Assembly: GCF_001431665.1 (NCBI RefSeq) | Contig: NZ_LLXV01000014.1 | Location: 146,783-210,782 of the forward strand | DNA: 64,000 bases | Source: Stenotrophomonas beteli | Lineage (GTDB): Bacteria > Pseudomonadota > Gammaproteobacteria > Xanthomonadales > Xanthomonadaceae | Direction of reading: 5' to 3' | In this document: positions 28,581 to 37,213 of the stretch, piece after piece | Position numbering within the stretch: the stretch's first letter is position 1 | Layout: the number at the start of each line of letters is the position of its first letter | Position numbers and translations under genes: made by a program | The notes under the pieces: model-generated | Database searches by the model: none | Seen by the model: only the letters and a program-made list of their open reading frames with translations | What the model was told of the DNA's origin: nothing

Positions 28581-29132
28581 TCACGTAGAGACCAGTGAGG
28601 AAACGCGCGCGACCCGAGCTGCGCCCGAACCGGCAAGCAGCGCCATTGCGCGCTGCTTCTGGCCCGGCGTCCCCGCCACGGCTTCCAGTGCCACCACCAC
28701 GTCGAATTCCCTCGCGTTGGCGTCCAGCGCCGTGGCCAGGACACACGAATCGGCCGTCATCCCGCTGAGCAAGAGACGGCGCACCCCCAGCTTGGCCAGC
28801 AGAATCGGCAAGGGGCTGGCCAGGAAAGCCGAGTGCTTGGGCTTGAGCACGAAGTAGTGGCCGGGCGACGGTGAGAGGCCGGTGGCAATGCGCCCGGCCG
28901 GACCTCCGTCCCGCTGGCACTGTGCCACCTGCTGGCGAAAGTCCCGCTTCCAGTCCGAGAAATTGTCATTGGCGTAGATGACCGGCCACCGGCAGTCATC
29001 GAAGTGGTCTCTCAAGCGTCGGATCTGCCTGGCCGCGCGTTCTGCCGCGGGCGCCAGTTGCTGCGCGCCCGGGAAGTCAAAACGACTGAACATGTCGATG
29101 ATCAGCAAGGCCGTCGACGGCTCATCTGCCAT
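28581..29132 (-). CDS. Isochorismatase-family cysteine hydrolase
   Basis: A 183-residue soluble hydrolase. The catalytic triad of the family is readable: Asp in LLIIDMF (D13), Lys in VLKPKHSAF (K97) and Cys in MTADSCVLATA (C130). The family includes nicotinamidases, isochorismatases and other amidohydrolases; the substrate cannot be told. Its AGGAG site lies inside the end of the preceding membrane protein gene (3-base gap), so the two are cotranscribed. Confidence 0.88.
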   Translation of the reverse strand: MADEPSTALLIIDMFSRFDFPGAQQLAPAAERAARQIRRLRDHFDDCRWPVIYANDNFSDWKRDFRQQVAQCQRDGGPAGRIATGLSPSPGHYFVLKPKHSAFLASPLPILLAKLGVRRLLLSGMTADSCVLATALDANAREFDVVVALEAVAGTPGQKQRAMALLAGSGAARVARVSSLVST

Positions 29133-29135
29133 GGC

Positions 29136-29774
29136 TCAATCTCCTGTCTGGGTGTGCGGCGCCTCGACCGGCTTGGATTGCGGCGAATCCTTCTGGCGCA
29201 GGAAGATCGTCAACACCACCAGCGACAACACGGCCAGGAATTCGCTTTGCCAGTTCTGCATGGATTCGAACCAGAACGTGCTGCTGGCCAGGTGCTCCAG
29301 GAAGCCGGGCACCGGCAGTCCCTTCAACTGCTGTTCGGCTTGTTCGGCCCGCCAGCTGCCCAGTGCGTGCAGCGTAAAGCTGAGCAGGAACAACAGCCCG
29401 AACGCAATTGCCAGCGAATGGCCGTAAAGGGCCTTCCACAGGCCACCGCGCCTGGCTGGCCAGGGCGTGGGGCCGGGTTCGATGCGATTGTGTTCCTGCG
29501 CCGGATTCAAGGGCCGCGATTCGGCTGAGCCACGTTGCCGCAGGCTGACCGTCAGCAGAACGTACATCCCCATCTGCAGGAATTCGCTCTCCCAGTTTTC
29601 GAACGTGGCGCTGACGAAGTGCCCGGTCGCCAGGTAGTGCCAGAGATCGAGTGGCGCCCGGCCGTGCTCGATCAGCTCCTGGTTGTGCACCTGGTGTCCC
29701 GCGACCGCCTGCCCGACGATGAACAGCGCAGTGAGGGCAAGCAGTACCAGCGACAGACCATTGCGTTTCCACAT
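29136..29774 (-). CDS. DUF6766-type membrane protein
   Basis: A 212-residue inner-membrane protein with about four hydrophobic segments in two similar halves: each half has a helix followed by an amphipathic stretch ending NWESEFLQMGMYVLLTV or NWQSEFLAVLSLVVLTI, then SLRQRGS or FLRQKDS. This internal duplication is the DUF6766 pattern. Function is unknown; homologues often sit in stress clusters. Cotranscribed with the isochorismatase-like gene. Confidence 0.8.
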   Translation of the reverse strand: MWKRNGLSLVLLALTALFIVGQAVAGHQVHNQELIEHGRAPLDLWHYLATGHFVSATFENWESEFLQMGMYVLLTVSLRQRGSAESRPLNPAQEHNRIEPGPTPWPARRGGLWKALYGHSLAIAFGLLFLLSFTLHALGSWRAEQAEQQLKGLPVPGFLEHLASSTFWFESMQNWQSEFLAVLSLVVLTIFLRQKDSPQSKPVEAPHTQTGD

Positions 29775-29875
29775 GCAGCACCTCGTTCAGGCCACTCCGG
29801 AAGGCGTGTCATGAAGCGTGCTCGGGTCGCGGACAAGCGCCCGTGAATCCTGCGCATCCGGTGCGTGAGGCGGAC

Positions 29876-30064
29876 TCAGCGCTGGCCAGTAGGATCCGGA
29901 TCAGGGCGCTCGTAGTCTTCGGGAACGGCTTTGGGGCCATTGCTGTCGTCAGGCATGTCATGGTCCTTCCACCTGGCGCGGTCATTGCGCCGCTTGTCCG
30001 GCGTATGCGCCTTCGACTGATCGTCCACGTCCGTGGTCGGATTGAAGGGAAGCTTGTCGTTCAT
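29876..30064 (-). CDS. Small hydrophilic protein, 62 residues
   Basis: A short, highly charged, probably disordered protein ([19 protein letters not shown]... ending DPTGQR). AGGAG lies 6 bases before the ATG, supporting it as a real gene. No family recognised with certainty. Divergent from the alcohol dehydrogenase gene; it resembles other small stress-associated hydrophilic proteins of the region in composition only. Confidence 0.6.
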   Translation of the reverse strand: MNDKLPFNPTTDVDDQSKAHTPDKRRNDRARWKDHDMPDDSNGPKAVPEDYERPDPDPTGQR

Positions 30065-30209
30065 GTGCAGCTCCTGCGGCGTGAACCCCAAGCCTGCACC
30101 GGGCTGGGTTAACGCCACGACGCCGCAGAATGAACGCCGCGCACACCCCGATGTCACTGCGAAGGGATGCAGGCGTTGCGATGCTGGAACCCCGGCTTCC
30201 TGGAGCAGC

Positions 30210-31376
30210 ATGATGCAGGCATTGACCTATCACGGCCGCAAGGATGTGCGCGTCGAGACCGTGCCCGACCCGGTACTGGCGGTGGATGACGATCTCATCC
30301 TGCGGGTGACCGCCACCGCCATCTGCGGGTCGGACCTGCACCTGTACCGGGGCAGGATTCCCGATCTGCACGATGGCGACGTGCTGGGCCACGAATTCAT
30401 GGGCGTGGTGGAAGAGGTCGGCCGCAGCGTGACCCAGGTCAAGCCTGGCGATCGGGTGGTGATTCCCTTCGTGATCGCCTGTGGTGACTGCTTCCACTGC
30501 CGGCTGGCCGAGTATGCCGCCTGCGAAACCACCAACCCTGGCAAGGGCGCTGCGCTGAATCAGAAGGGCATACTGCCTCCGGCGGCGTTGTTCGGATACA
30601 GCCATCTGTATGGCGGCGTGGCCGGTGGCCAGGCCGAATTCGTGCGCGTTCCAAAGGCGAACGTGGGCCCGCTTCGCATCCCGGACGGCGTGGCCGATGA
30701 GCAGGTGCTGTTCCTGTCCGACATTCTCCCGACCGGCTACCAGGCCGCGCTGAATGCAGGGGTGAAGCCGGGCTCGACGGTGGCCATTTTCGGCGCAGGC
30801 CCGGTTGGATTGATGAGCGCGGCCTGCTGCCGGCTTCTGGGCGCGGAGACCCTCTTCATGGTCGACCACCTGCGCTACCGCCTGGACTATGCGCGGCGCG
30901 CCTATGGCGTAACCCCCATCGACTTCAGCGAGATCGAGGACCCGGCCGATTACATCCTGGCCCAGACCAGTGGCCGTGGCGTGGACGCCTGCATCGAGGC
31001 CGTGGGCTTCGAAGCCGAAGGCAGCGCGCTGGAGTCAGCGTTGACCGCCGTGAAGCTGGAAGGCAGCAGCGGCGTAGCGATCCGGCAGTGCATCGCGGCA
31101 GCGCGTCGCGGTGGCGTGGTCAGCATCCCCGGGGTCTATGCCGGCTTCATCCACGGCTTTCTGCTGGGGGATGCGTTCGACAAGGGGCTCACGTTCAAGA
31201 TGGGGCAGACCCACGTGCAGGGACTGATGCCCGAGCTGCTCGACGCGATCATGGAAGGGAAACTGGCCCCGGGTGACATCATCTCGCACAGGATGCGCCT
31301 GGCCGATGCAGCGCAGGGGTATGCCATGTTTGACGCCAAGGATGACGACTGCCGCAAGATCGTATTGACACCGTGA
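30210..31376 (+). CDS. Zinc-dependent alcohol dehydrogenase, formaldehyde dehydrogenase-like
   Basis: A 388-residue medium-chain dehydrogenase. It shows the catalytic zinc ligands in ICGSDLHLY and [12 protein letters not shown], the structural zinc Cys cluster in [17 protein letters not shown], and the NAD-binding [14 protein letters not shown]. The layout, including [19 protein letters not shown], is of the glutathione-independent formaldehyde dehydrogenase-like subgroup. Start at 30210 (or 30213) after TGGAG. The gene product likely oxidises or reduces small alcohols or aldehydes with NAD(P); substrate unknown. Followed by a membrane protein gene 10 bases later. Confidence 0.87.
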   Translation: MMQALTYHGRKDVRVETVPDPVLAVDDDLILRVTATAICGSDLHLYRGRIPDLHDGDVLGHEFMGVVEEVGRSVTQVKPGDRVVIPFVIACGDCFHCRLAEYAACETTNPGKGAALNQKGILPPAALFGYSHLYGGVAGGQAEFVRVPKANVGPLRIPDGVADEQVLFLSDILPTGYQAALNAGVKPGSTVAIFGAGPVGLMSAACCRLLGAETLFMVDHLRYRLDYARRAYGVTPIDFSEIEDPADYILAQTSGRGVDACIEAVGFEAEGSALESALTAVKLEGSSGVAIRQCIAAARRGGVVSIPGVYAGFIHGFLLGDAFDKGLTFKMGQTHVQGLMPELLDAIMEGKLAPGDIISHRMRLADAAQGYAMFDAKDDDCRKIVLTP

Positions 31377-31386
31377 GCGGGCCGGC

Positions 31387-31893
31387 ATGAGCGTGATTGT
31401 CGTGGCCGGTGTGTACGCGCTGTGGCTGGCGGCCGGCTCGCTGGACTTCCATTTCCACCGGCGGACCCACCTGCCGCAGACCTCGGGCATGGATGAGAGC
31501 GCATTGCACGGGGTGCAGCTTGTGCTGATCGGCAGCGGCGTACTGGCGTGGCTCCTGCTGGAAAACACGTGGCTACTTGCCACATTGCTGGCCGTACTGG
31601 TCATTGCACACGCGGTCGCAGGCTACTTCGATACCGTCAGTGCGGACGGGCGGCGACGCATCAGCCCGGCCGAGCAGCACGTGCACAGCGTGCTCGACGC
31701 TGCACCCTGGGTACTGCTGGCCTGGGTCGGCTGGCACGCCCAGCCACGCTGGTCGCTCACGGTAGCGCCGGCCGTACCGGAAGTGTGGTGGTTGGTCCTG
31801 CTGCCGGCGCTGGGCGTGGTGGTACTGCCCTGGTTGTGGGAGCTGCTGCAATGCGTCCGGGCAGGACGGCGCCGCCGGCAGGAAAGCGCGTGA
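31387..31893 (+). CDS. Hypothetical membrane protein, 168 residues
   Basis: An inner-membrane protein with four predicted helices. Conserved-looking polar positions inside membrane stretches include FHFHRRTHLP, IAHAVAGYFD and EQHVHSVLDAAPW, a His-rich pattern that might bind a metal or haem. No family recognised. Likely cotranscribed with the dehydrogenase. Confidence 0.7.
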   Translation: MSVIVVAGVYALWLAAGSLDFHFHRRTHLPQTSGMDESALHGVQLVLIGSGVLAWLLLENTWLLATLLAVLVIAHAVAGYFDTVSADGRRRISPAEQHVHSVLDAAPWVLLAWVGWHAQPRWSLTVAPAVPEVWWLVLLPALGVVVLPWLWELLQCVRAGRRRRQESA

Positions 31894-32266
31894 GCACCTT
31901 GGCGCAGTGAATTCATGCGCCGGAGACGCCTCCAGGATAGTGGTGTGACGGCTTGCCGCCTACGTTCATCACACCTCTCCAGTGCAGGTCCCTTCATGCA
32001 GCGTGCGACCTCACCCTCCCCAGTGCAGAACCGCGCCCGTGAGGTGCTGGTGCCGCGACCGAACAGGCCGATGCCACGGCGATGGACACGCTGCCGCTGG
32101 TCGTCGAACCCGACGCAAAAGCCGCGTGAATCCAGGGCTCGTGTTACTGCGGTGTGCGGCCGGGGAGAGGACTGAGCTAGACCGGCAGTGAAACACCTCA
32201 TGCCCCCCTACAGCAGCGTCGCCATGATCGAAGCGCAGGAGACTTCCTGCGTCAGAAGGAATCAAC
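31894..32266. other. Gap of 373 bases without a recognisable gene
   Basis: No convincing gene. Near the middle, roughly 32054-32130, a frame of about 28 codons ends ...TAMDTLPLVVEPDAKAA before a TGA; its composition looks like the tail of a coding region, so it could be the remnant of a lost gene. The last 15 bases hold the AAGGA site of the BLUF gene. Confidence 0.35.
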
Positions 32267-32665
32267 GTGCCCCTCCGCGCAGTCGCCTACGCAAGTGAGG
32301 CGATACCGGGGCTTTCCATGGACCATGTGGACGACCTCACCAGGGCCGCCGCCCGCTTCAATTTCGAAGCAGGCGTGACGGGCGTGCTTCTTTACGATGG
32401 GAACCGCTTCCTCCAGTACATCGAGGGACCGGAAGACAGCATCAACGTGGTGTACAGCCGCATCCTTGGCTCCCGCAGCCATTGCGAACTGCTGGAACTG
32501 GGCCGGGGCAGGGTGTGCGGCCGGTTCTTCCCCTACTGGTCCATGCGGCTGCTCTGGACCGACCCTGCCGACATCCGCATCGTGGCGGGTGGCAACTGGA
32601 ATGGGCTTTCCCGCGCTGGCGCGCTGCGCCAGTTGAGCCAGGTGGTGGCCCCACACTTGGGCTGA
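32267..32665 (+). CDS. BLUF-domain blue-light photoreceptor (copy 1)
   Basis: A 132-residue short BLUF protein: one FAD-binding BLUF domain plus a C-terminal helical cap. The photocycle residues are all in place: Tyr in AVAYAS (Y8), Asn in ARFNFE (N32) and Gln in RFLQYIEG (Q50), with the usual TGVLLYDG core. GTG start with AAGGA 7 bases before it. Short BLUF proteins signal by interacting with partner proteins. It converges with a lone receiver-domain gene 15 bases away, reminiscent of the PixD-PixE pairing of a BLUF protein and a response regulator, but partnership is only inferred. One of three BLUF genes here. Confidence 0.93.
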   Translation: MPLRAVAYASEAIPGLSMDHVDDLTRAAARFNFEAGVTGVLLYDGNRFLQYIEGPEDSINVVYSRILGSRSHCELLELGRGRVCGRFFPYWSMRLLWTDPADIRIVAGGNWNGLSRAGALRQLSQVVAPHLG

Positions 32666-32680
32666 CCCGGGCGCTGGCGC

Positions 32681-33073
32681 TCAGTGCGTGGTCGGGGGCG
32701 TGCAGACGTCTCCCACCACCTGCTGGACCGCTTCCTGCAACCGGTCGATGTGGAACGGCTTGGCCACGAAGGTTGCGCGGCGGTGGCGCAGTGGTACCAG
32801 CTGGTCATACACCGCAGAGACGAACAGGTAGGGAATACCGAGTTCCGCCAGCCGATCGGCAACCGGGAACACCACGCCATCGCGAAGCTCCACATCCAGC
32901 ACCGCACCATCGAAGCGTTGCGTATCCAGCAGCCCCAGCGCATCGAACACGCTGTAGGCGTGGGTCACCCGGCCGCCGCCATCTTCCAGCGCCTGTTCCA
33001 TCAGTGCAGCGAGGTCGAGCTGGTCTTCAACCAGCAGCAGGTTGCATCTGCGCTGACTCGTTTCCGATTGCAT
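32681..33073 (-). CDS. Stand-alone response regulator receiver protein
   Basis: A 130-residue single receiver domain with acidic pocket LLVEDQ (E16, D17), phosphorylatable Asp in AVLDVEL (D60) and the conserved Lys in FVAKPFH (K105). There is no output domain. No histidine kinase gene is nearby. The start at 33071-33073 is the only ATG close to the domain; the frame continues upstream without domain features. Such proteins shuttle phosphate or signal by protein contact. Convergent with BLUF copy 1. Confidence 0.85.
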   Translation of the reverse strand: MQSETSQRRCNLLLVEDQLDLAALMEQALEDGGGRVTHAYSVFDALGLLDTQRFDGAVLDVELRDGVVFPVADRLAELGIPYLFVSAVYDQLVPLRHRRATFVAKPFHIDRLQEAVQQVVGDVCTPPTTH

Positions 33074-33280
33074 GCACGCATGCCTGTGTTGCCTTGGGAA
33101 CTGCAGTGTGTGCTGTAGTGCATCAACGGCGTGCGTGCGGCATGTCAGCCCGGTGCGAAGCGGCCCGGCGCTGGTGCCCCGCGCGTCGATGCGGCGTGGA
33201 AGGCGGTGTGGCGTTTTTTGACGGCGCGTTGGCGGCGGCCATGGATACTGCCGCCGTCCCCCCGCACTGGAGCCACGGCC

Positions 33281-33628
33281 ATGCCTCGATACGCTACCGA
33301 TCCCACCATCCCCTGCGCACTGCGCGTGGAATGCATGTCCCTGGATTGCGGCGGCGCTGCGATCGTCGTGGAGCTGGATCGCGCCCCCGAACGGGCATGG
33401 ATGAAGTCGCTGAAGCGCACCCTGCAGGAGGATGACGTGCTGGAGGGCGCCCAGGCCAAGTTCGATGGCCGCTTTGTCTACGTCGTGGGCGTGGAAGGTG
33501 GCGCGCACCGTGCGCAGCATCGGGTGATCCAGGCATTGAAGGCGTCAGCAGGCGCATTCGTGGTCGCGACAGGCTCTCATCGCAACGCTGGTAGCGCAGC
33601 AGTAGCGTCCGGCGCGATGCCGGCCTGA
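33281..33628 (+). CDS. Hypothetical protein, 115 residues
   Basis: No family recognised. A soluble small protein with an early Cys pair (VECMSLDCGG) and a compact alpha/beta appearance (AIVVELDRAPERAW ... FVYVVGVEGGAHRAQHRVIQ). GGAG stands 9 bases before the ATG. Its neighbours are stress genes; nothing more can be said. Confidence 0.55.
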   Translation: MPRYATDPTIPCALRVECMSLDCGGAAIVVELDRAPERAWMKSLKRTLQEDDVLEGAQAKFDGRFVYVVGVEGGAHRAQHRVIQALKASAGAFVVATGSHRNAGSAAVASGAMPA

Positions 33629-33696
33629 CCGCACACTCGGCGTTGCCAGGCACGTGCGGATGTTATGACGGCATCAGTGCCAGGTGCAGTGTGCAC

Positions 33697-33717
33697 GCCC
33701 GGCGGTTCACGCCGGGC
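33697..33717. other. Stem-loop upstream of the DUF892-catalase pair
   Basis: An 8-bp GC-rich stem (33697-33704 with 33710-33717) and a 5-base loop, no T-tract. It could mark the end of the preceding transcript or a REP-like element. Confidence 0.35.
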
Positions 33718-33787
33718 GACGGAGCAGTGATTGCCGTCTCGCCACCATGGTCTCCGGAGGCATGTCGCCCCACTACCGGAGACCGTG

Positions 33788-34309
33788 ATGGCAGACCAGA
33801 ACACCGCCCGCAGCGAGCGCCTGCTGAAGTGGCTACAGGACGCCTACGCCATGGAGCAGGAGGCGGAGACCATGATGAAGGCCATGGCTTCGCGCATCGA
33901 GAACTATCCCCAGCTTGCCGCACGTATCGGCCAGCATGTGCAGGAGACGCAGCAGCAGGCCGCCTCCCTGCGCGAGTGTATTGAATCGCTGGGTGGCAGC
34001 GTGCCCACCGCGAAGGGGCTGTTCGCCAGCGTGACCGCAGCCATCCACGCTGCCGGCAACAGCCTGATGGAAGACGAGGTCGTCAAGAGCGTCGGTATCT
34101 CCTTTGGCTTCGAAAACACCGAGATCGCCACCTACCGGGCGCTGGTGATCGCGGCCGAACGTGCCGCCGCACCGGACATCGCGGCCGTATGCGGCCAGAT
34201 CCTGCAGGAAGAGATCGCCATGGCGCGCTGGCTGGAAGAACACCAGGACAGCCTGGTCGGCGCGTTCCTCAACCGGGACGAAACGCCCGGCGCCCAGGCC
34301 AAGCGCTGA
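33788..34309 (+). CDS. DUF892 (YciE/YciF-type) ferritin-like protein
   Basis: A 173-residue four-helix-bundle protein of the DUF892 family, with metal-binding carboxylate and His positions spread as in ferritin-like proteins (WLQDAYAMEQEAE, GQHVQETQQQA, FENTEIATYRAL, EEIAMARWLEEHQ). Family members are induced by osmotic, oxidative and envelope stress. CGGAG precedes the ATG at 33788. It lies 36 bases before the manganese catalase gene and is probably cotranscribed with it. Confidence 0.88.
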   Translation: MADQNTARSERLLKWLQDAYAMEQEAETMMKAMASRIENYPQLAARIGQHVQETQQQAASLRECIESLGGSVPTAKGLFASVTAAIHAAGNSLMEDEVVKSVGISFGFENTEIATYRALVIAAERAAAPDIAAVCGQILQEEIAMARWLEEHQDSLVGAFLNRDETPGAQAKR

Positions 34310-34345
34310 TCCCGATCGCGCCTGCCAGACACAGGAGACAGCCCC

Positions 34346-35254
34346 ATGTTCTTTCACCACAAGAAGCTGATGTACACCGTGCGCGTGCGCGAATCCAACC
34401 CGCAGCTTGCCAGCCTCATGCTGGAACAGTTCGGCGGCCCGCAAGGCGAACTGGCGGCCGCGATGCGTTACTTCACCCAAGGACTCGGCGAATGCGATCC
34501 CGGCCGCAAGGACCTGCTGATGGACATCGCCACCGAAGAGATCAGCCACCTGGAGATCATCGGCACCATCATCGCCATGCTCAACCGCGGCCCGAAGGCC
34601 ATCCAGTCCGAGGGGCTTGCCGAAGCCGAGGACATGCGCCTGCTCGGCCAGAACAGCACCAGCCATACCGAGCAGCTCCTGTACGGCGGCGGCCCGGCGC
34701 TGGTCAATTCGAGCGGTGTTCCGTGGACGGCGGCCTACGTCGATTCGATCGGGGAGCCCACCGCCGATCTGCGCTCGAACATCGCCGCGGAAGCCCGCGC
34801 CAAGCTGGTCTACGAACGACTGATCACGGTCACCGACGATCCAGGCATCAAGGATGCACTGCGCTTCCTGATGACGCGCGAAGTCGCGCACCTGAAATCC
34901 TTCGAAAAGGCCTTGCACAGCATCCAGCCCCATTTCCCCCCGGGCAAGCTGCCGGGTGATCCCGCCTTTACCGACCTTTACATGGACATGTCCCAGGGCG
35001 ACGGCGCGGATGATCCGCTGGGCAGCTGGAACAGCGGCGAACTGTGGGAGCGGGTCAGCGACCGCGAGGCCCAGGCCGCTGTGGATGGCGGCGACGGCAG
35101 CGCTACGGTAGGCCTGGCCCCACGCGAGCAGGCCGCGGTGCAGGCCATGACCCTGCGTACGCTCTCCGACCCCGAAGCACGACCGACAACCGGTGCCGAA
35201 CTGGGCGCAGGGCCGGGGGCCGGCGCGCTCGACCTGCCGCCACGGGAGCCTTGA
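34346..35254 (+). CDS. Manganese catalase
   Basis: A 302-residue non-haem dimanganese catalase that dismutates hydrogen peroxide. The five metal ligands match the family: E35 in GELAAAMRY, E65 and H68 in ATEEISHLEI, E149 in NIAAEARAK and H182 in REVAHLKSF. Cytoplasmic. CAGGAGAC lies upstream of the ATG. Its coupling with a DUF892 protein and a KGG protein nearby is a recurrent stress arrangement. Confidence 0.95.
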   Translation: MFFHHKKLMYTVRVRESNPQLASLMLEQFGGPQGELAAAMRYFTQGLGECDPGRKDLLMDIATEEISHLEIIGTIIAMLNRGPKAIQSEGLAEAEDMRLLGQNSTSHTEQLLYGGGPALVNSSGVPWTAAYVDSIGEPTADLRSNIAAEARAKLVYERLITVTDDPGIKDALRFLMTREVAHLKSFEKALHSIQPHFPPGKLPGDPAFTDLYMDMSQGDGADDPLGSWNSGELWERVSDREAQAAVDGGDGSATVGLAPREQAAVQAMTLRTLSDPEARPTTGAELGAGPGAGALDLPPREP

Positions 35255-35297
35255 CGCCGGTCAAGGCCGGGGCAGGCGTCCGCCCCTCGCATTGCGT

Positions 35298-35329
35298 AAA
35301 AAAAGTGGGCGGACACGCTGTCCGCCCAC
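35298..35329 (-). terminator. Rho-independent terminator of the KGG gene
   Basis: On the minus strand a perfect 10-bp stem (35320-35329 with 35305-35314, 5-base loop) is followed directly by seven T (35304-35298). It lies 25 bases past the stop of the KGG stress gene. The hairpin may also end catalase transcripts from the other side, though without a T-tract. Confidence 0.9.
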
Positions 35330-35354
35330 ATAGCGTGCAACCGGTCAGTATCGA

Positions 35355-35678
35355 TCAACGCTGCTGGCCACCGCGGTTGTTGTTGCCACCACGTTCCTGT
35401 TGCTGCTGCCGGCCGCCTTGGTTGCCGCCCTGGTTGCCGCCGCCATGGCTGTTCTGGCCGCCTTCGCGGCCGATGTCGGCCATATGCTGGCGATCCTGGC
35501 TCACCGCTTCGCCGCCCTTGCGACCGGCTTCGCGCGCTTCTTCAGAGCTGAATTCGTGGGCGTTGCCCGACTCATGCGCGGCGCGGCCGCCCTTGGCGGC
35601 GATCTCGCGCTGCTTGTCCTCGTCCATCGAAGCGAAGCCGCGGTTGCTGCTGCCCTGGTTCTGGTTCTGGTTGGCCAT
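35355..35678 (-). CDS. KGG-repeat general stress protein
   Basis: A 107-residue hydrophilic protein with three KGG-type repeats (EIAAKGGRAAH, EAGRKGGEAVS, DIGREGGQNS) followed by a Gly-Gln-Asn-rich tail. The family includes general stress proteins such as YmdF and GsiB-like proteins and is probably disordered. AAGGAG lies 7 bases before the ATG at 35678 and a strong terminator follows, so this is a single-gene unit. Confidence 0.9.
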   Translation of the reverse strand: MANQNQNQGSSNRGFASMDEDKQREIAAKGGRAAHESGNAHEFSSEEAREAGRKGGEAVSQDRQHMADIGREGGQNSHGGGNQGGNQGGRQQQQERGGNNNRGGQQR

Positions 35679-35981
35679 GGAAAGTCTCCTTGGAGTGCGC
35701 CGCCCGATTGGCGGCAGCGACCATCTTCCAGATCCGCCGCTAGACCGCGGTGGCACGACCGCCAACGTGGTGTCATGCGCGGCCACGTACTTCCTCATGC
35801 GTTCTCCACGAATGCGAATCGACCTGCGGGTGACACGGCACGGCGGCCGCGGTGCTGGCGCCGGGTGTCAACGCAGCGCGGCGTCGGCACGTCCAGGTTC
35901 AACGCCGCCTCCACGCCGGTGTCACCGCGCGTTTGATCCGCAGCGCTAAGGTAGAGCCCACTGCAACAACCCGGTGCTGTC

Positions 35982-36449
35982 ATGCCTCTTCGTGCCATCG
36001 CATATGTAAGTGAAGCCACCCGAAACCTGACTGCAGAGCGGCTGCAGCGACTTGTCACCGACGCGATGCTGTTCAACGAATCTGCTGATGTGACCGGCGT
36101 CCTCCTGTTCGACGGCACTCGCTTCCTGCAATATCTCGAAGGCCCCGAGGCCGGCGTCGGCGCGGCCTACACCCGCATCCTGGCGGCCGGCAGCCACAAC
36201 GGCCTGGTCGAGCTGAACCGGGGCAGGGTGGGGAGGCGGCAGTTTCCGCACTGGCAAATGCACAGCGTGCGGGTGGATGAGCTGGCGCTGGGAAAGATCG
36301 CGATCTCCGACTGGACCGGCTTCGTGCGCAGCGCCTCCGCACTCGCCCCGGGCACCAGTGCGCTTGATCGACTGCAATTGGTGGCACAGGCACCGCCAGG
36401 CGGCGGCGACGGCCTGTTGCTGGAGCCAGACGGACCGGTGGCACGATGA
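35982..36449 (+). CDS. BLUF-domain blue-light photoreceptor (copy 2)
   Basis: A 155-residue short BLUF protein with intact photocycle residues Y8 (AIAYVS), N32 (LFNESA) and Q50 (RFLQYLEG), plus a C-terminal cap. It overlaps the next gene by ATGA, and that gene overlaps a DNA glycosylase gene, so a blue-light sensor heads a three-gene operon with repair function. No output domain is fused, so a partner protein is expected. Confidence 0.93.
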   Translation: MPLRAIAYVSEATRNLTAERLQRLVTDAMLFNESADVTGVLLFDGTRFLQYLEGPEAGVGAAYTRILAAGSHNGLVELNRGRVGRRQFPHWQMHSVRVDELALGKIAISDWTGFVRSASALAPGTSALDRLQLVAQAPPGGGDGLLLEPDGPVAR

Positions 36450-37213
36450 ACGCAGCCGACGCCCCGGGCACGCCAGGCCAGGTACGTATCGGCTGCGCTG
36501 GCTGGTCGCTGTCGCGGGCAGCGCAGACGGCGTTCGGCGCCGGCGACAGCGTGCTGCAGCGCTATGCCACCCGCCTGCCGATGGTCGAGATCAATTCCTC
36601 GTTCTACCGCCCCCACCAGGCGGCGACCTACGCCCGGTGGGCCGCCAGCGTGCCCGCAGGTTTCCGCTTCGCAGTGAAACTGCCACGCCTGATCAGCCAT
36701 GAACGCCGGCTGCGCGACACGATGCAGCCGCTGGCGCTGTTCCTTGATGGCGTGATGGCGCTGGGGGACAGGCTGGGGCCGCTGCTGCTCCAGCTGCCGC
36801 CCAGCCTGGCGTATGAGCCGGCAACCGTGACCGAATTCCTGCACGGACTGCGCGCACGCACCTCGGTTGATGTCGCCTGCGAACCGCGCCATCCCAGTTG
36901 GTTCACTGCGGACGTCGATGCGCTGCTGAGCGACCATGGCATCGCACGGGTCGCGGCTGACCCGGCCCGGGTACCCGCAGCAGCGGTCCCGGGCGGTGAC
37001 CGCACGTGGAGCTACTGGCGCTGGCACGGGCAGCCGCAGATCTATCGCAGCGCCTACAGCGAGCAGGCGCTGGTGGGCCTGGCCGAGCAGCTGCAGCGCG
37101 AAGCCGCCGCGCAGCGCCGTGCCTGGTGCGTACTGGACAACACCGCGCTGGGCCACGCGACCGGTAACGCCCTGCGCCTGCAGACACTGCTGCGGGAGCA
37201 CGCGCATGCCTGA
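36446..37213 (+). CDS. DUF72 (YecE-like) protein
   Basis: A 255-residue DUF72 protein with a TIM-barrel-like fold: opening VRIGCAGWSL, then VEINSSFYRPHQAATYARW, FRFAVKLPRLISHERR, LLLQLPPSLAY and YWRWHGQP. The biochemical activity of DUF72 is unknown. It starts within the BLUF gene and ends 8 bases inside the glycosylase gene, hence translationally coupled to both. Confidence 0.9.
   Translation: MNAADAPGTPGQVRIGCAGWSLSRAAQTAFGAGDSVLQRYATRLPMVEINSSFYRPHQAATYARWAASVPAGFRFAVKLPRLISHERRLRDTMQPLALFLDGVMALGDRLGPLLLQLPPSLAYEPATVTEFLHGLRARTSVDVACEPRHPSWFTADVDALLSDHGIARVAADPARVPAAAVPGGDRTWSYWRWHGQPQIYRSAYSEQALVGLAEQLQREAAAQRRAWCVLDNTALGHATGNALRLQTLLREHAHA

Noticed and set aside
31915..32175. 86-codon plus-strand frame before BLUF copy 1
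   Set aside because: Arg/Ser/Pro-rich product, no ribosome-binding site, no family resemblance.
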